Source: Flammeovirga agarivorans
GTDB taxonomy: Bacteria > Bacteroidota > Bacteroidia > Cytophagales > Flammeovirgaceae
Reading direction: 5' to 3'
DNA length: 64,000 nucleotides
NCBI RefSeq assembly: GCF_012641475.1
Contig: NZ_JABAIL010000001.1
Coordinates: 248,001-312,000, forward strand
Position numbers and translations under genes: made by a program
Part shown: positions 36,719 through 45,738 of the stretch, one piece after another
Position numbering within the stretch: position 1 is the first letter of the stretch
Layout of the letters: every line of letters starts with the position of its first letter
Notes under the pieces: generated by a model
What the model was told of the DNA's origin: nothing
What the model saw: the letters and a program-made list of their open reading frames with translations, nothing else
The model's database searches: none

Positions 36719-38152
36719 ATGAATCTAAATAAAATTATCATCTCTTCAGCTTCATTGCTTTTTATCATTATCGCTGCATGTAAAAGCGTTGAAACTTCAT
36801 CTATTGATCCCGATATATCGATAGATGATATATCCTATAATGGTACGATAAAGCAAATTATTAATAGCAACTGTATTGTATGTCATTCCGGTAAGCGACC
36901 TTCAGGAAACTTGTATCTAACCAATTATGAAAATGTGGTCAATGCAGTAAAGACAAGAGACCTTGTGAAACGCATTAATAATGAAGCTGATCCCATGCCA
37001 ACAACGGGGTTAATCGAAAAGGAAGAACGGTTAGCTATTCAACGTTGGGCAGAGAATGGTTTTCAATTAGAAATTACAGATGCTGAGAAGGCACTAAATA
37101 CTATTGATACTACCTCAACAGCTTTTGTTGCACCAGATTTACAAGCAATTAATATTGATGTAGAAGGGTTTGACTTTCTAGAAAAGATGCAAGGGCATTG
37201 GGTAGGAAAAATACATCTTTTAGGCAGGGATATTCCATGGTTTGCTTTTGATTTTAGAGCAATAAATAGTTCACAAGTTCATGGACTTTTTGAAGGAGGA
37301 AGTATGGGTAACTTATTCAATACTTTCTTTGTCGCAAAGTATAAAGGCGTAAAAACAATTATGCTTAGAAATGGAGGAATTTTAGGAGGAATCTATCGAA
37401 CAAGTTATTTTGTATTAACTGAAGTGGATAATAACGAGTATGTCTTTGTTGATGCTTATGGAGGAAAACAGATTATGTGGGTAAAAATCTCCTTTACTAA
37501 GGATACCATGAAGATGTTAACGTATACTAGCAAAATGGGATTAAAATCTCCAAGCAAGCACATTGAATTTGAAGGGAAAAGGGAACATCAGGATTTGGCA
37601 AAAGATGCAGCTGCTAAATATAATTTTCCAAGTAAAGAGGTAGTGAAAAAGTTTCCAACAGGAATGCCTTTACAGGATTGGGGAGAAGCTTATCCTATCG
37701 TTACATCTGCTAGTTATATGATGGAAAACGAAAACTTTGATTACGCTTTATTGGGTGAAATGGCTGGAGATCCTATACAAATTTCGGATATAAAAAACAT
37801 CGCATCTTTACAGCTAAAATTTAAAAGAAAAGACCTTAGTGCTGATAAAAATATTCAGGTGTATTTATCTAGAGTTCCGTTGACAAATAAGGATGGTTCG
37901 TTCAAATCTGCTTATGGGTATATTGAACAAACTGTTATGGATGAAGTACTCCTTTTCCCTGAAATTGATTATAGAGATCAGGAGTTCACTCTTACATATC
38001 TGCACCAAGGTAAATGTTATATCACTTTTGTGGTAGATAACAACGAAGATATGGTACCAAGCTCTGGAGACTATTATAGTGTGAGTAAAGAATTAAATCT
38101 TTCAGGCGCTTCTGTATTAAAAGTAAATAACATCACTAAAACTATCCAATAA
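36719..38152 (+). CDS. Lipoprotein with cytochrome c motif and lipocalin-like part
   Basis: 477 residues. Lipobox (IIIAACKS, Cys about residue 21). A cytochrome c-type motif CIVCH at 53-57 with a following DPMPTTG (possible axial Met) and a helix ERLAIQRWAENG, i.e. a small haem c domain at 40-118. Residues 150-300 hold beta strands starting with FLEKMQGHWVGKIHLLG, in the manner of a heme/lipid-binding beta-barrel. The C-terminal 140 residues are unassigned. The one-base spacing to the VOC gene indicates cotranscription, and the FNR-type box upstream suggests control by the adjacent regulator. Confidence 0.65.
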   Translation: MNLNKIIISSASLLFIIIAACKSVETSSIDPDISIDDISYNGTIKQIINSNCIVCHSGKRPSGNLYLTNYENVVNAVKTRDLVKRINNEADPMPTTGLIEKEERLAIQRWAENGFQLEITDAEKALNTIDTTSTAFVAPDLQAINIDVEGFDFLEKMQGHWVGKIHLLGRDIPWFAFDFRAINSSQVHGLFEGGSMGNLFNTFFVAKYKGVKTIMLRNGGILGGIYRTSYFVLTEVDNNEYVFVDAYGGKQIMWVKISFTKDTMKMLTYTSKMGLKSPSKHIEFEGKREHQDLAKDAAAKYNFPSKEVVKKFPTGMPLQDWGEAYPIVTSASYMMENENFDYALLGEMAGDPIQISDIKNIASLQLKFKRKDLSADKNIQVYLSRVPLTNKDGSFKSAYGYIEQTVMDEVLLFPEIDYRDQEFTLTYLHQGKCYITFVVDNNEDMVPSSGDYYSVSKELNLSGASVLKVNNITKTIQ

Positions 38153-38153
38153 C

Positions 38154-38873
38154 ATGCAACCCAATCATTTTATTTTTGCTGACTTATCGACGTATAATCC
38201 CAATAAGTCAATGGAATTCTATGCCTCTATTTTCAACTGGAAATTCAAAAACGAATATGATTACCAAACTGCCTATTTAGGGAACCAGCCTGTGATAGGG
38301 TTATATGAAACACCAGAGAAGTTTAAACAATTAAAGATGCCTCATTTTTGGATGTCTTATATCCAAGTAAATGATGTTGAAAAGACGGTATCTTTAGCTA
38401 GAACGTTAGGAGGAATTATTGAACTAGAACAAGAGTTGGATTATTTTGGTAAAGTGGCCTTAATTCGGGATCCACAGGGAGCAGGTTTTACAGTTTATGA
38501 AGGAAATTATTTAGTGAATACTCGGACTAAGGCTAAAGAAAATACATTGGTATGGAATGATTTGCATGTCTCAGATGCGAAAAAAGTTCTTCCTTTTTAT
38601 CAAGGTATTTTTAATTGGCAACTTCATAAAATTAGTGATGATACTTACCATATTTTTGATGATAAGGAAAGACATATTGCTGATATATTGGAAGTACCCA
38701 ACTTCTACAAAGGGAAGTACGAGTATTGGGTATGTACTTTTGGGGTAAGAAGTCTGTCTAAAGTGAAACAACAGGTATTAGATCAAGGGGGAACAATAAT
38801 CCACACCGAAGATCATAGAGTATTAGTAAGTGATGATTCAGGCGAAGCTTTTTTCTATTTGAAAGAGGTGTAG
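38154..38873 (+). CDS. VOC-superfamily protein, two domains
   Basis: 239 residues with two glyoxalase/bleomycin-resistance (VOC) domains, about 5-118 and 130-238. Domain 1 carries the FADLSTYNPNKSMEFYASIF start and DPQGAGFTVYEG end; domain 2 has LHVSDAKKVLPFYQGIFNW. Such two-domain proteins bind small metabolites, and a metal site is possible but not certain. Cotranscribed with the preceding lipoprotein gene. Confidence 0.85.
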   Translation: MQPNHFIFADLSTYNPNKSMEFYASIFNWKFKNEYDYQTAYLGNQPVIGLYETPEKFKQLKMPHFWMSYIQVNDVEKTVSLARTLGGIIELEQELDYFGKVALIRDPQGAGFTVYEGNYLVNTRTKAKENTLVWNDLHVSDAKKVLPFYQGIFNWQLHKISDDTYHIFDDKERHIADILEVPNFYKGKYEYWVCTFGVRSLSKVKQQVLDQGGTIIHTEDHRVLVSDDSGEAFFYLKEV

Positions 38874-39216
38874 ATCTATAATAATCGTGTTTTTTTCTTT
38901 CATACAATTGGAAATGTGTTTTAGTTTAAGGTTTCTTTTCTTTCTTAACAATACACAATATTCTATTTAATGTTAACCCACTATTTTTATTATTGTCTAT
39001 TAATTAAGTTGTTATAGGCTTCATAACAATTTTGTCAATAATTAAACAAATAGATATTATTTATTAAAATATTCGTATTGCATTAATAATATCAATTTAT
39101 TTAATTGAGAATACTATTGTCTAAACTTATACTAATATTTGATATAGTATTGCTTTATTTTACCCTACATGGATAATTCTTTTATTATCTAATTGAGCAA
39201 TACTATTTATTACCTT
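38874..39216. other. AT-rich intergenic region before the DUF262 pair
   Basis: 343 bases with no gene, visibly poorer in G and C than its flanks. It contains one dyad, TTGTTAT (39009-39015) and ATAACAA (39023-39029), and nothing else recognised. No terminator is obvious after the VOC gene. Confidence 0.5.
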
Positions 39217-40722
39217 ATGGAAATTAAACAAATTACCCTAGAAAATGAGAATGTAAATACAATGAGTGACATTAATCAAAAAGATGTCATTGTACATAGT
39301 TGTACTTTACAAAGCCTTTTGAATTGTAGAAGTAAGCCTTTAATAATAAACGGTTATTCATTAAATGGTCAACTTACTATTCCTGAATATCAAAGACCAT
39401 ATGTATGGAAGGAAAAACAGCTTAATAAGTTACTACAGGATTTTATTGATTATCAGAAAAATGAAGATGTAAATAAGCCTTTTTATTACCTAGGAAGTAT
39501 TATTTTACATCATGATAAAGCTTCCGAGCAACTTAATATAATAGATGGGCAGCAAAGAATTACGACTTCATTATTAATACAGAAATTAGTCTCACAGAAT
39601 TTTAAAAGTAATATTCAATATTCTTCAGGAATAAGTATTGATAATATTAAAAGAAACTTATCCTACTTAAAAGCTATTAAGAATAGTGATATTTTTGAAT
39701 TTAAAGAGTATCCACAATTATTAGAAAGTATCGATTTTAATCAAGTTAATGTTACTTTAATTATTACTTCGACAGAAGATCTTGCATATACATTTTTTGA
39801 AACTCAAAATACAGGAGGTGTTCGACTTTCGGGTAGTGATATTATTAAAGCACATCATCTAAGAGCATTACCAACAAATAAGTTAGTTAATTATCAAGCT
39901 AAAAGATGGGAATCTATAGATACTAGTAGAGTTGATAAAATTATAGAACTTCTTACTAAAGTTAGGTTTTGGGATAATAGAAAATGGAGAACCTATCCAT
40001 TCTACAGGGATAAAAAAGGAATAAAAGAGACACTAATTGATGAGTTTACCATAAATACCTCAAAAAATAACGAAGATGTATCTTATTATTATAGTGCTGT
40101 CAAAAATGATTTAGGTAGAAGTTTCCAATTGCATGAAAGTGAATATAAACAATTAAAACAGCCACTTTCAGATGGAAATAATTCATTGGATTTCATTATC
40201 GATTATGTTAGACTTTACCAGAAGTTGTTTTTGGATACAACAGATCATCGAATACCTGATGAGTTCTATGACTTTAGAGATAAGGTACTTCATGGAATTC
40301 ATGGTACCCTGTTTTTAAAAGAATTATTTGAAATAGCAGTAATATGTTATGTGAGTAGATTTGGATATTATAGAATTTTTGAGGCATCATTATGGTTATA
40401 TCGAGCCATTTATTCAAAAAGAGTATCAAGTAATAGAAATGTTAGAGAAGATAGTATTTATAAGTTTGTATTTGATAATCAATTTATTGATAACATTATA
40501 GAAGTTTTTACCCCAGATGAATTATTCCTTTTTTTAAAGAAGTTTACTTACAATTTTAATAAAGAAAATACAGGGAAAAATCAGTCGAAAGCCAAGCACA
40601 TTCATACATTAAGAAACTATTTCGATCAGAAAATTAATAATATCGATTATTACTCTGAAAATCATAGAGATTTTGATAAACATTTAATTGAAGGAATAAT
40701 TGATAAAATCAATAAGCAATAA
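39217..40722 (+). CDS. DUF262 protein, GmrS-like NTPase-type domain, no HNH
   Basis: 501 residues from ATG 39217; an upstream in-frame TTG (39193) and a later ATG (39262) are alternatives. DUF262 motifs: IPEYQRPYVWKEKQLNKLL near 56-75, LNIIDGQQRITTSLLIQ (IDGQQR) near 107-123, and FFETQNTGGVRLSGSDIIKAH near 196-216 (the N-x-G-x-x-L-x-x-x-DIIKA motif). These are the ParB-like nucleotide site of GmrS, the half of type IV restriction enzyme GmrSD. The C-terminal ~280 residues are variable and lack an HNH motif, unlike the next gene. Two bases separate the genes: a clear operon and probable two-protein complex. Confidence 0.83.
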   Translation: MEIKQITLENENVNTMSDINQKDVIVHSCTLQSLLNCRSKPLIINGYSLNGQLTIPEYQRPYVWKEKQLNKLLQDFIDYQKNEDVNKPFYYLGSIILHHDKASEQLNIIDGQQRITTSLLIQKLVSQNFKSNIQYSSGISIDNIKRNLSYLKAIKNSDIFEFKEYPQLLESIDFNQVNVTLIITSTEDLAYTFFETQNTGGVRLSGSDIIKAHHLRALPTNKLVNYQAKRWESIDTSRVDKIIELLTKVRFWDNRKWRTYPFYRDKKGIKETLIDEFTINTSKNNEDVSYYYSAVKNDLGRSFQLHESEYKQLKQPLSDGNNSLDFIIDYVRLYQKLFLDTTDHRIPDEFYDFRDKVLHGIHGTLFLKELFEIAVICYVSRFGYYRIFEASLWLYRAIYSKRVSSNRNVREDSIYKFVFDNQFIDNIIEVFTPDELFLFLKKFTYNFNKENTGKNQSKAKHIHTLRNYFDQKINNIDYYSENHRDFDKHLIEGIIDKINKQ

Positions 40723-40724
40723 AA

Positions 40725-42662
40725 ATGAGCAACGAAAAAATATTTAATACCCAAGTTGTAAGTCTATCTGATTTAAGAGATTATACATTTGTAATTCCTA
40801 CTTATCAAAGACCTTACGTATGGCAAGATGAACAAATAAAAAAGTTATTAGATGATTTTTATTTATCATTAATAAATAATGAATCAGTCTATTATGTAAG
40901 TACTATTTTAACTAAGGAAGAAAGTAATGTAGCAGAGTTAATTGATGGTCAACAACGTTTTACGTCTTTATGGTTAATTGCATTTTCATTTCAATCATTG
41001 GGTATCAAAACACAATTAACTGATTTCATCATGAAAGGAGATCAATTAAAACTCAATTTTGAAATTAGAGATGAAGTAAAAGATTACCTAGAGTTTCTTA
41101 TTGACCGTAAAGTGGATAGTAGACATAAGAATCAAGAGCATATTGATAGCCAACCTTATTTAAAAAATATTGCAAGACGACTAGTTTTTATTAAAAGTTA
41201 TCTAGAACAGAAGTTAAAGCAAGAGAATAAACAAAAGCTAATTGAATTTGGAGATTTTATTTACAATAAGGTATTCTTGGTTAAAAATAAAACACCTTTG
41301 TCGACAGATCTAAATAAACTCTTTTCTACAATAAATAGTGCTGGTGTTCAATTAGAACAAACTGATATAATTAAAGCAAATTTATTAAAGCGATTAGATG
41401 ATAAAGTACTTTATAGTAAGATTTGGGAATCATGTGAAAATATGAATGATTTCTTTGAAAGAAATGTAAGAAGATCTTTTCCTACTTCGAACTGGGAAGA
41501 ACTTGTGAATTTTGAGAACTATATGAGCTTTAATAAAGATATTTTTAAGTATGAAATTGATACTGTTGATTCCCAATCAGTATCAATTTTTACTATTGAA
41601 GATTTACAGGAGGTTGAAATATACAATATTGAACAAAGTAATAATGTTGATGAGAAGAAAAGAACATCAGAAGAGGTGTATTGTAGATCAATAATTAATT
41701 TTGGACAATTGTTATTACATACTTACCGGATCTATTTATTTCGAAATAACAAAGAAGACTTTACTCAGACTTTTCATATTTCTAACATAATAGAAATTTT
41801 CAAAGAACTAGAGCAATCACCAACTGAAGAAATAAAAAGTTTTTTTTTACTTCTTTGGGATGTAAGATATATGTTTGACAAGTATATCATTAAATGGTTA
41901 TCTGATAGTAATACGAAGCAAGAAACCCTTGAAATTGTGAATATAAACCTAAATAGTGAAGGGTATTATACTAGAACTAAGTACGAAAAATCTAATGCAT
42001 TAATGCTTCAAAGTGTATTGTATTTTACAGGTGATTACCTTAGACAGTATTGGTTAACTAGTTATCTCTATTACCTATTAGAAAAACATGATAACTTACC
42101 AGGAAATAGTGAAGTGCATTCCAAGAGTTTAGAATCAATGGATAATATTCTTTCACTAAACGATGATTTGACAGATAAGGAGTTGACTAGAAAATTGATG
42201 TCAGATACAGAAATTAATTTAAATGTTAATTTAGAAGTAGAGCTTAAAAAAGCAAAAGGAACCGGATTTAAACATTATTGGTTTCAAAAGTTAGAGTATG
42301 TCTTATGGAAAAATTGGGATAAAAATAACGACCATAAATTCTATAACTTCCGTATTTCTTCTAAAAACTCAGTAGAACATATTTATCCTCAGAATCCTGA
42401 AAATAGATTAGAGCATCCTATTATTTCTGATATTATTCTGCATGGGTTTGGTAATTTAACTTTATTGAGTGTTGCTCAAAATTCAGAGTACAGTAATAAA
42501 TCCGTTAGTGTCAAAAAGTCGATTTTCAAAGAAAAGAGTGAACAATACGACTCTTTAAAATCATTTCATATTTTTAGTTATGATGAATGGAATGAAGCTT
42601 CTATAAAAGACCATGAAGAAAAAATGATAAGATTATTATCGGATCATTATCAAAATAAATAA
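40725..42662 (+). CDS. DUF262-HNH (GmrSD-like) nuclease
   Basis: 645 residues. N-terminal DUF262 part: IPTYQRPYVWQDEQIKKLL near 25-43, LIDGQQRFTSLWLIA near 73-87, FSTINSAGVQLEQTDIIKAN near 201-220. C-terminal DUF1524-like HNH: NSVEHIYPQNPENR near 548-562, where His and the HxxPQ motif lead, followed by HGFGNLTLLSVAQNSEYSNK near 575-594. These make a fused GmrS/GmrD type: GTP- or ATP-dependent cleavage of modified phage DNA in known members. In tandem with the HNH-less DUF262 gene. A defence role is inference from the family. Confidence 0.85.
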   Translation: MSNEKIFNTQVVSLSDLRDYTFVIPTYQRPYVWQDEQIKKLLDDFYLSLINNESVYYVSTILTKEESNVAELIDGQQRFTSLWLIAFSFQSLGIKTQLTDFIMKGDQLKLNFEIRDEVKDYLEFLIDRKVDSRHKNQEHIDSQPYLKNIARRLVFIKSYLEQKLKQENKQKLIEFGDFIYNKVFLVKNKTPLSTDLNKLFSTINSAGVQLEQTDIIKANLLKRLDDKVLYSKIWESCENMNDFFERNVRRSFPTSNWEELVNFENYMSFNKDIFKYEIDTVDSQSVSIFTIEDLQEVEIYNIEQSNNVDEKKRTSEEVYCRSIINFGQLLLHTYRIYLFRNNKEDFTQTFHISNIIEIFKELEQSPTEEIKSFFLLLWDVRYMFDKYIIKWLSDSNTKQETLEIVNINLNSEGYYTRTKYEKSNALMLQSVLYFTGDYLRQYWLTSYLYYLLEKHDNLPGNSEVHSKSLESMDNILSLNDDLTDKELTRKLMSDTEINLNVNLEVELKKAKGTGFKHYWFQKLEYVLWKNWDKNNDHKFYNFRISSKNSVEHIYPQNPENRLEHPIISDIILHGFGNLTLLSVAQNSEYSNKSVSVKKSIFKEKSEQYDSLKSFHIFSYDEWNEASIKDHEEKMIRLLSDHYQNK

Positions 42663-42666
42663 TAAA

Positions 42667-42713
42667 AACTCCCCATACCCTTTATATTTTACATAAAAGG
42701 GAAGGGGAGTTAT
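42667..42713. terminator. Terminator between the DUF262 pair and GH30 gene
   Basis: AACTCCCC (42667-42674) and GGGGAGTT (42704-42711), with CCCTTT/AAAGGG inside. T on the plus side is short; it can serve both convergent genes. Confidence 0.7.
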
Positions 42714-42739
42714 TCAACTTTATTCCATGGGAAATGAAC

Positions 42740-44122
42740 CTAAATTACAATGGCAGTAATGCTTTGTTTGGGTAGTGTGATTTTCTTCGTTTCTCCTTGA
42801 AGGTGGATTCTAAAAGTAGAATCATTGTTGTCTGTATTCTGTATTAAAATTTTGATATTTCCGTCTTTGTCTTTTACCGTAATCATTGGCTTTTGACTAT
42901 TCGAAGCTATACGAACATCTCCTGGCTTGATAAAATGACTGATGATATACATCGCATTATAGTCCGGATTGTATTGTATCGTCTTTTTTTCTCGATCGAT
43001 ATTTATTAGTGAGTTTTGTGGCCATTCCCAACCACTCTCAGTTGTTTCGTTGAGAATCATATTCCAATAGCAAAAATTACTTACACCACTATTGATATAT
43101 TGGGCAACTTCCTCTAAACGATGCTTTGCTTCATCTGTACTATTTTTACCATTATAACAATGTCCTTCGGTATGAAACATCTTAAGCTGTGGTTTCATCT
43201 TAATGGCATCTGTGATGATAAAGGGAGAAGTATATTGAATACCCACACCTTCAAATTGGTCTACTTTTTCTAAAGTCAAAAGCTCAATTAAATCTAACTT
43301 TTCTGCCGTTCTAAAAGTACCAGCGTACACCTTAGTCGATATTTTTTCTTTCTTAAATAAAGGTAGAATATGGTCTGTAGTAAGCTCTAGCATTTGTGAT
43401 GGAGACATCACACAACTAGGGTATTTTGTATTGGCATCATTTTCATTCTGCACACACATTCTATCAATAAAGATCCCTTCATTTTGATATTCCTGTAAGT
43501 ACTTTGCAAAGTATCTGGCGTAAGCTTCATAGATTTTTTTATCTGCTTTTAGTGCGTTTTCTTGTTCTGTTAAGCCAGTAATAGAATTATTGATTTTCAT
43601 CCATGCAGGAGGACTCCAAGGGGAAGCAAATAGGGTTAAATTAGGGTTGATTTTGAAAGCAGCTTTGAGATAAGGTAGAACATATTTCTGATCTCTTTCG
43701 ATAGAAAATTCCTTCATTTTATAATCACCGTCCTTATTGGAGTAGCTATAAGCATCTAAACCAAAATCACTAGAGCCAATTGCGGTACGGCAAAAAGTAA
43801 ATCCTGCTTTATCAGAAGCAAAAAGCTGATCGATCACAACGTCTTGTTGCGTTTTGCTTAAGCTTAGTAATGCTTCTCCCCCAATTTCATTAAAAGCCCC
43901 ACCAATACCTTCTATCACTTGATATTCAATTTCGGGGTATAAAGTAATTTCATGTCCCCATTTTACCTTTTGATCTTTTACTTCAACCGCTAATTCTTTT
44001 AGAGGTGATGCCTCACCTTTCTCTAGAGTAACATACTGAACTTTTAATTGAGAAAGGTCCTGAGCGAATACAAAGTTTGATGCTAATAAGAAACTAATTA
44101 GAAGGAGACGTAAATAATTCAT
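42740..44122 (-). CDS. GH30-family glycoside hydrolase, secreted
   Basis: 460 residues, signal peptide ending near FVFAQ. GH30 beta-jelly/TIM architecture: YQVIEGIGGAFNEIGGEAL near 67-85, TLFASPWSPPAWMK near 160-173, acid/base Glu in CVQNENDANTKYPS (E about 226), nucleophile Glu in MFHTEGHCYN (E about 318). Family members cleave beta-glucosyl or beta-xylosyl links (glucosylceramidase, endo-beta-1,6-glucanase, xylanase). It is a digestive gene placed between two defence-like modules, on the opposite strand. A -7-like TACATTCG (minus strand, 44157-44164) lies 35 bases upstream of the ATG. Confidence 0.88.
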   Translation of the reverse strand: MNYLRLLLISFLLASNFVFAQDLSQLKVQYVTLEKGEASPLKELAVEVKDQKVKWGHEITLYPEIEYQVIEGIGGAFNEIGGEALLSLSKTQQDVVIDQLFASDKAGFTFCRTAIGSSDFGLDAYSYSNKDGDYKMKEFSIERDQKYVLPYLKAAFKINPNLTLFASPWSPPAWMKINNSITGLTEQENALKADKKIYEAYARYFAKYLQEYQNEGIFIDRMCVQNENDANTKYPSCVMSPSQMLELTTDHILPLFKKEKISTKVYAGTFRTAEKLDLIELLTLEKVDQFEGVGIQYTSPFIITDAIKMKPQLKMFHTEGHCYNGKNSTDEAKHRLEEVAQYINSGVSNFCYWNMILNETTESGWEWPQNSLINIDREKKTIQYNPDYNAMYIISHFIKPGDVRIASNSQKPMITVKDKDGNIKILIQNTDNNDSTFRIHLQGETKKITLPKQSITAIVI

Positions 44123-44260
44123 TTTGATCTTTCATTGATATTTTGTGAATGATCCTCGAATGTATTTAAAAAGTGAAAACTGAATGGGGAAATAATTTTT
44201 TATCAATTAGTAGGAAGAATTTCTCCCCATATTTTCATAGGATTTCTTTCAATCCAAGGT

Positions 44261-44279
44261 TTATCACACCTTTTGATAA
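44261..44279. promoter_or_regulatory. Candidate operator upstream of the caspase-like gene
   Basis: TTATCA-CACCTTT-TGATAA, a 6+7+6 dyad. The same half-sites with the same 7-base spacer occur at 46697-46715, upstream of the second operon of the cluster. Confidence 0.5.
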
Positions 44280-44330
44280 GATACTTTATGAAAGATGAAA
44301 AATGTGTTGATTCTATCCGTTCAATAAGTT

Positions 44331-44338
44331 TATTTTTG
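44331..44338 (+). promoter_or_regulatory. -7 element of the caspase-WYL operon
   Basis: TATTTTTG, perfect TAnnTTTG, 40 bases upstream of the GTG start; a TTG at 44307-44309 is 21 bases upstream. Confidence 0.5.
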
Positions 44339-44377
44339 TGAAGGACTATATTAAAATAAACTTCATTCCATACTAAA

Positions 44378-45712
44378 GTGAAATTATTACAACTTACAAT
44401 AATTCTGATCCCCTTTATGATTCTTACCTCATGTGGTTCTTCACAATCACAACAAGAGAAAACAGACTATATTTCTAGAGGATTAGAGATTAAAGACTTC
44501 GATTTAAAGCAAGCATCCGAAGGAAAGAAATTTGCTCTTTTAATAGGAGAAGATAGTTTTGAAAATTTCCAAGATTTAAAGAACCCGTATAATGATGCAT
44601 TTACCATAGGTAAGTTGTTAGAAGATAAATACGCCTATTCTGTTGAAATTTATCATGACTTAAAGTTCGAAGAAATAGCAGAAAAGGTAATTAGTTTTCA
44701 AGACAAACTAGGACCCAATGATCGTTTTATCTTCTATTTGGCAGGGCATGGAATTTTTGATGAAAAGGTATTTGGTGATGGCTTTATAGTGGCATCTGAT
44801 TCAAAAACTTTGGAAGAAGATAAGAGTCGCTCAACTTTTATTGCTTATTCAAAAATGAGGAATATCCTAGACAACCTACCTGCAAAACATGTTCTTGTGA
44901 TATTGGATGTCTGTTTTGGCGCCGCTTTTAATGAAGATTTTGGAAAGTATAGAAATATATATGAACCTAAAAAGTCTCAAGAGTATATTCAAGAAAAGCT
45001 GTCAATAACAACTAGAAAAGTAATTACTTCTGGAGGTCTTGAAGTCGTACCTGATGGATATTCCGGACATCATTCCCCTTTCGCTTCGTCACTAATAGCC
45101 TATTTAAATGATAACAGTTTACCGTATGTCAGTAGTTTGAATTTATATACTACTTTAGTAAAAGAGGTATCAGGTGCTACTCCTAACATTGATAACTTTG
45201 GGAAAAATAAAAAGGGAAGCGATTTTATAATTGGTACACATATCAACTCTAATTTAACCGATCAATCTGAGAAGACTCATTCTTCAAGTTTAGAAAGAAC
45301 ACTAAGTGATGAAGTGTACGATATCTTATATGAAAGATATGCTTTGATTGAAACTTTAGTAGGTAGTTACGAAAGTTTTGAAAAGAGTAAGAAAACAGCA
45401 ATGGACCTTGAGCAATTGGAGGCCAATAAGCTACATTATTGGAAAGAGTTACAAGAATGGAATCGCAAACATTCTTCTTTTGGTAGAAGGTTGAAAAGAC
45501 AAACGGATACTTTACAATACGATAAGTATGTTGACTTGAAGCAAGAGTTTAAAGAGTTAGCACAAGATATTAAAGCAACACATGATGCTTTAGAATCAAA
45601 AGATCCAGAAAAAATTTCTTCTGTCCGAACTTATGCGGATATCATTAAAGACTTGGAAGTAATGGGGTTTGATTTAGATAAATACGCGGACACTATTGGT
45701 GGGAGTAAATAA
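44378..45712 (+). CDS. Caspase-like (C14) lipoprotein
   Basis: 444 residues from GTG 44378; this start gives a lipoprotein signal (MILTSCGSS, Cys near 19), and no nearby ATG does. Caspase-like domain about 50-285: FALLIGEDSF, FIFYLAGHGI with the catalytic His124, LVILDVCFG with Cys179, and ITSGG later. The C-terminal 140 residues are helical and charged, with a likely coiled coil (KSKKTAMDLEQLEANKLHYW). Bacterial caspase-like proteases often act in stress, cell death and defence, but the lipid signal predicts an envelope location, unlike cytosolic effectors. It is in one operon with the WYL regulator (26-base gap). Confidence 0.82.
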   Translation: MKLLQLTIILIPFMILTSCGSSQSQQEKTDYISRGLEIKDFDLKQASEGKKFALLIGEDSFENFQDLKNPYNDAFTIGKLLEDKYAYSVEIYHDLKFEEIAEKVISFQDKLGPNDRFIFYLAGHGIFDEKVFGDGFIVASDSKTLEEDKSRSTFIAYSKMRNILDNLPAKHVLVILDVCFGAAFNEDFGKYRNIYEPKKSQEYIQEKLSITTRKVITSGGLEVVPDGYSGHHSPFASSLIAYLNDNSLPYVSSLNLYTTLVKEVSGATPNIDNFGKNKKGSDFIIGTHINSNLTDQSEKTHSSSLERTLSDEVYDILYERYALIETLVGSYESFEKSKKTAMDLEQLEANKLHYWKELQEWNRKHSSFGRRLKRQTDTLQYDKYVDLKQEFKELAQDIKATHDALESKDPEKISSVRTYADIIKDLEVMGFDLDKYADTIGGSK

Positions 45713-45738
45713 CTGAATTAGTGGTTAAATGTTGAATT

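Noticed and set aside
39193-39216. DUF262 start at TTG 39193
   Set aside because: The ATG at 39217 is 24 bases downstream and is more usual; no ribosome-binding site decides between them.
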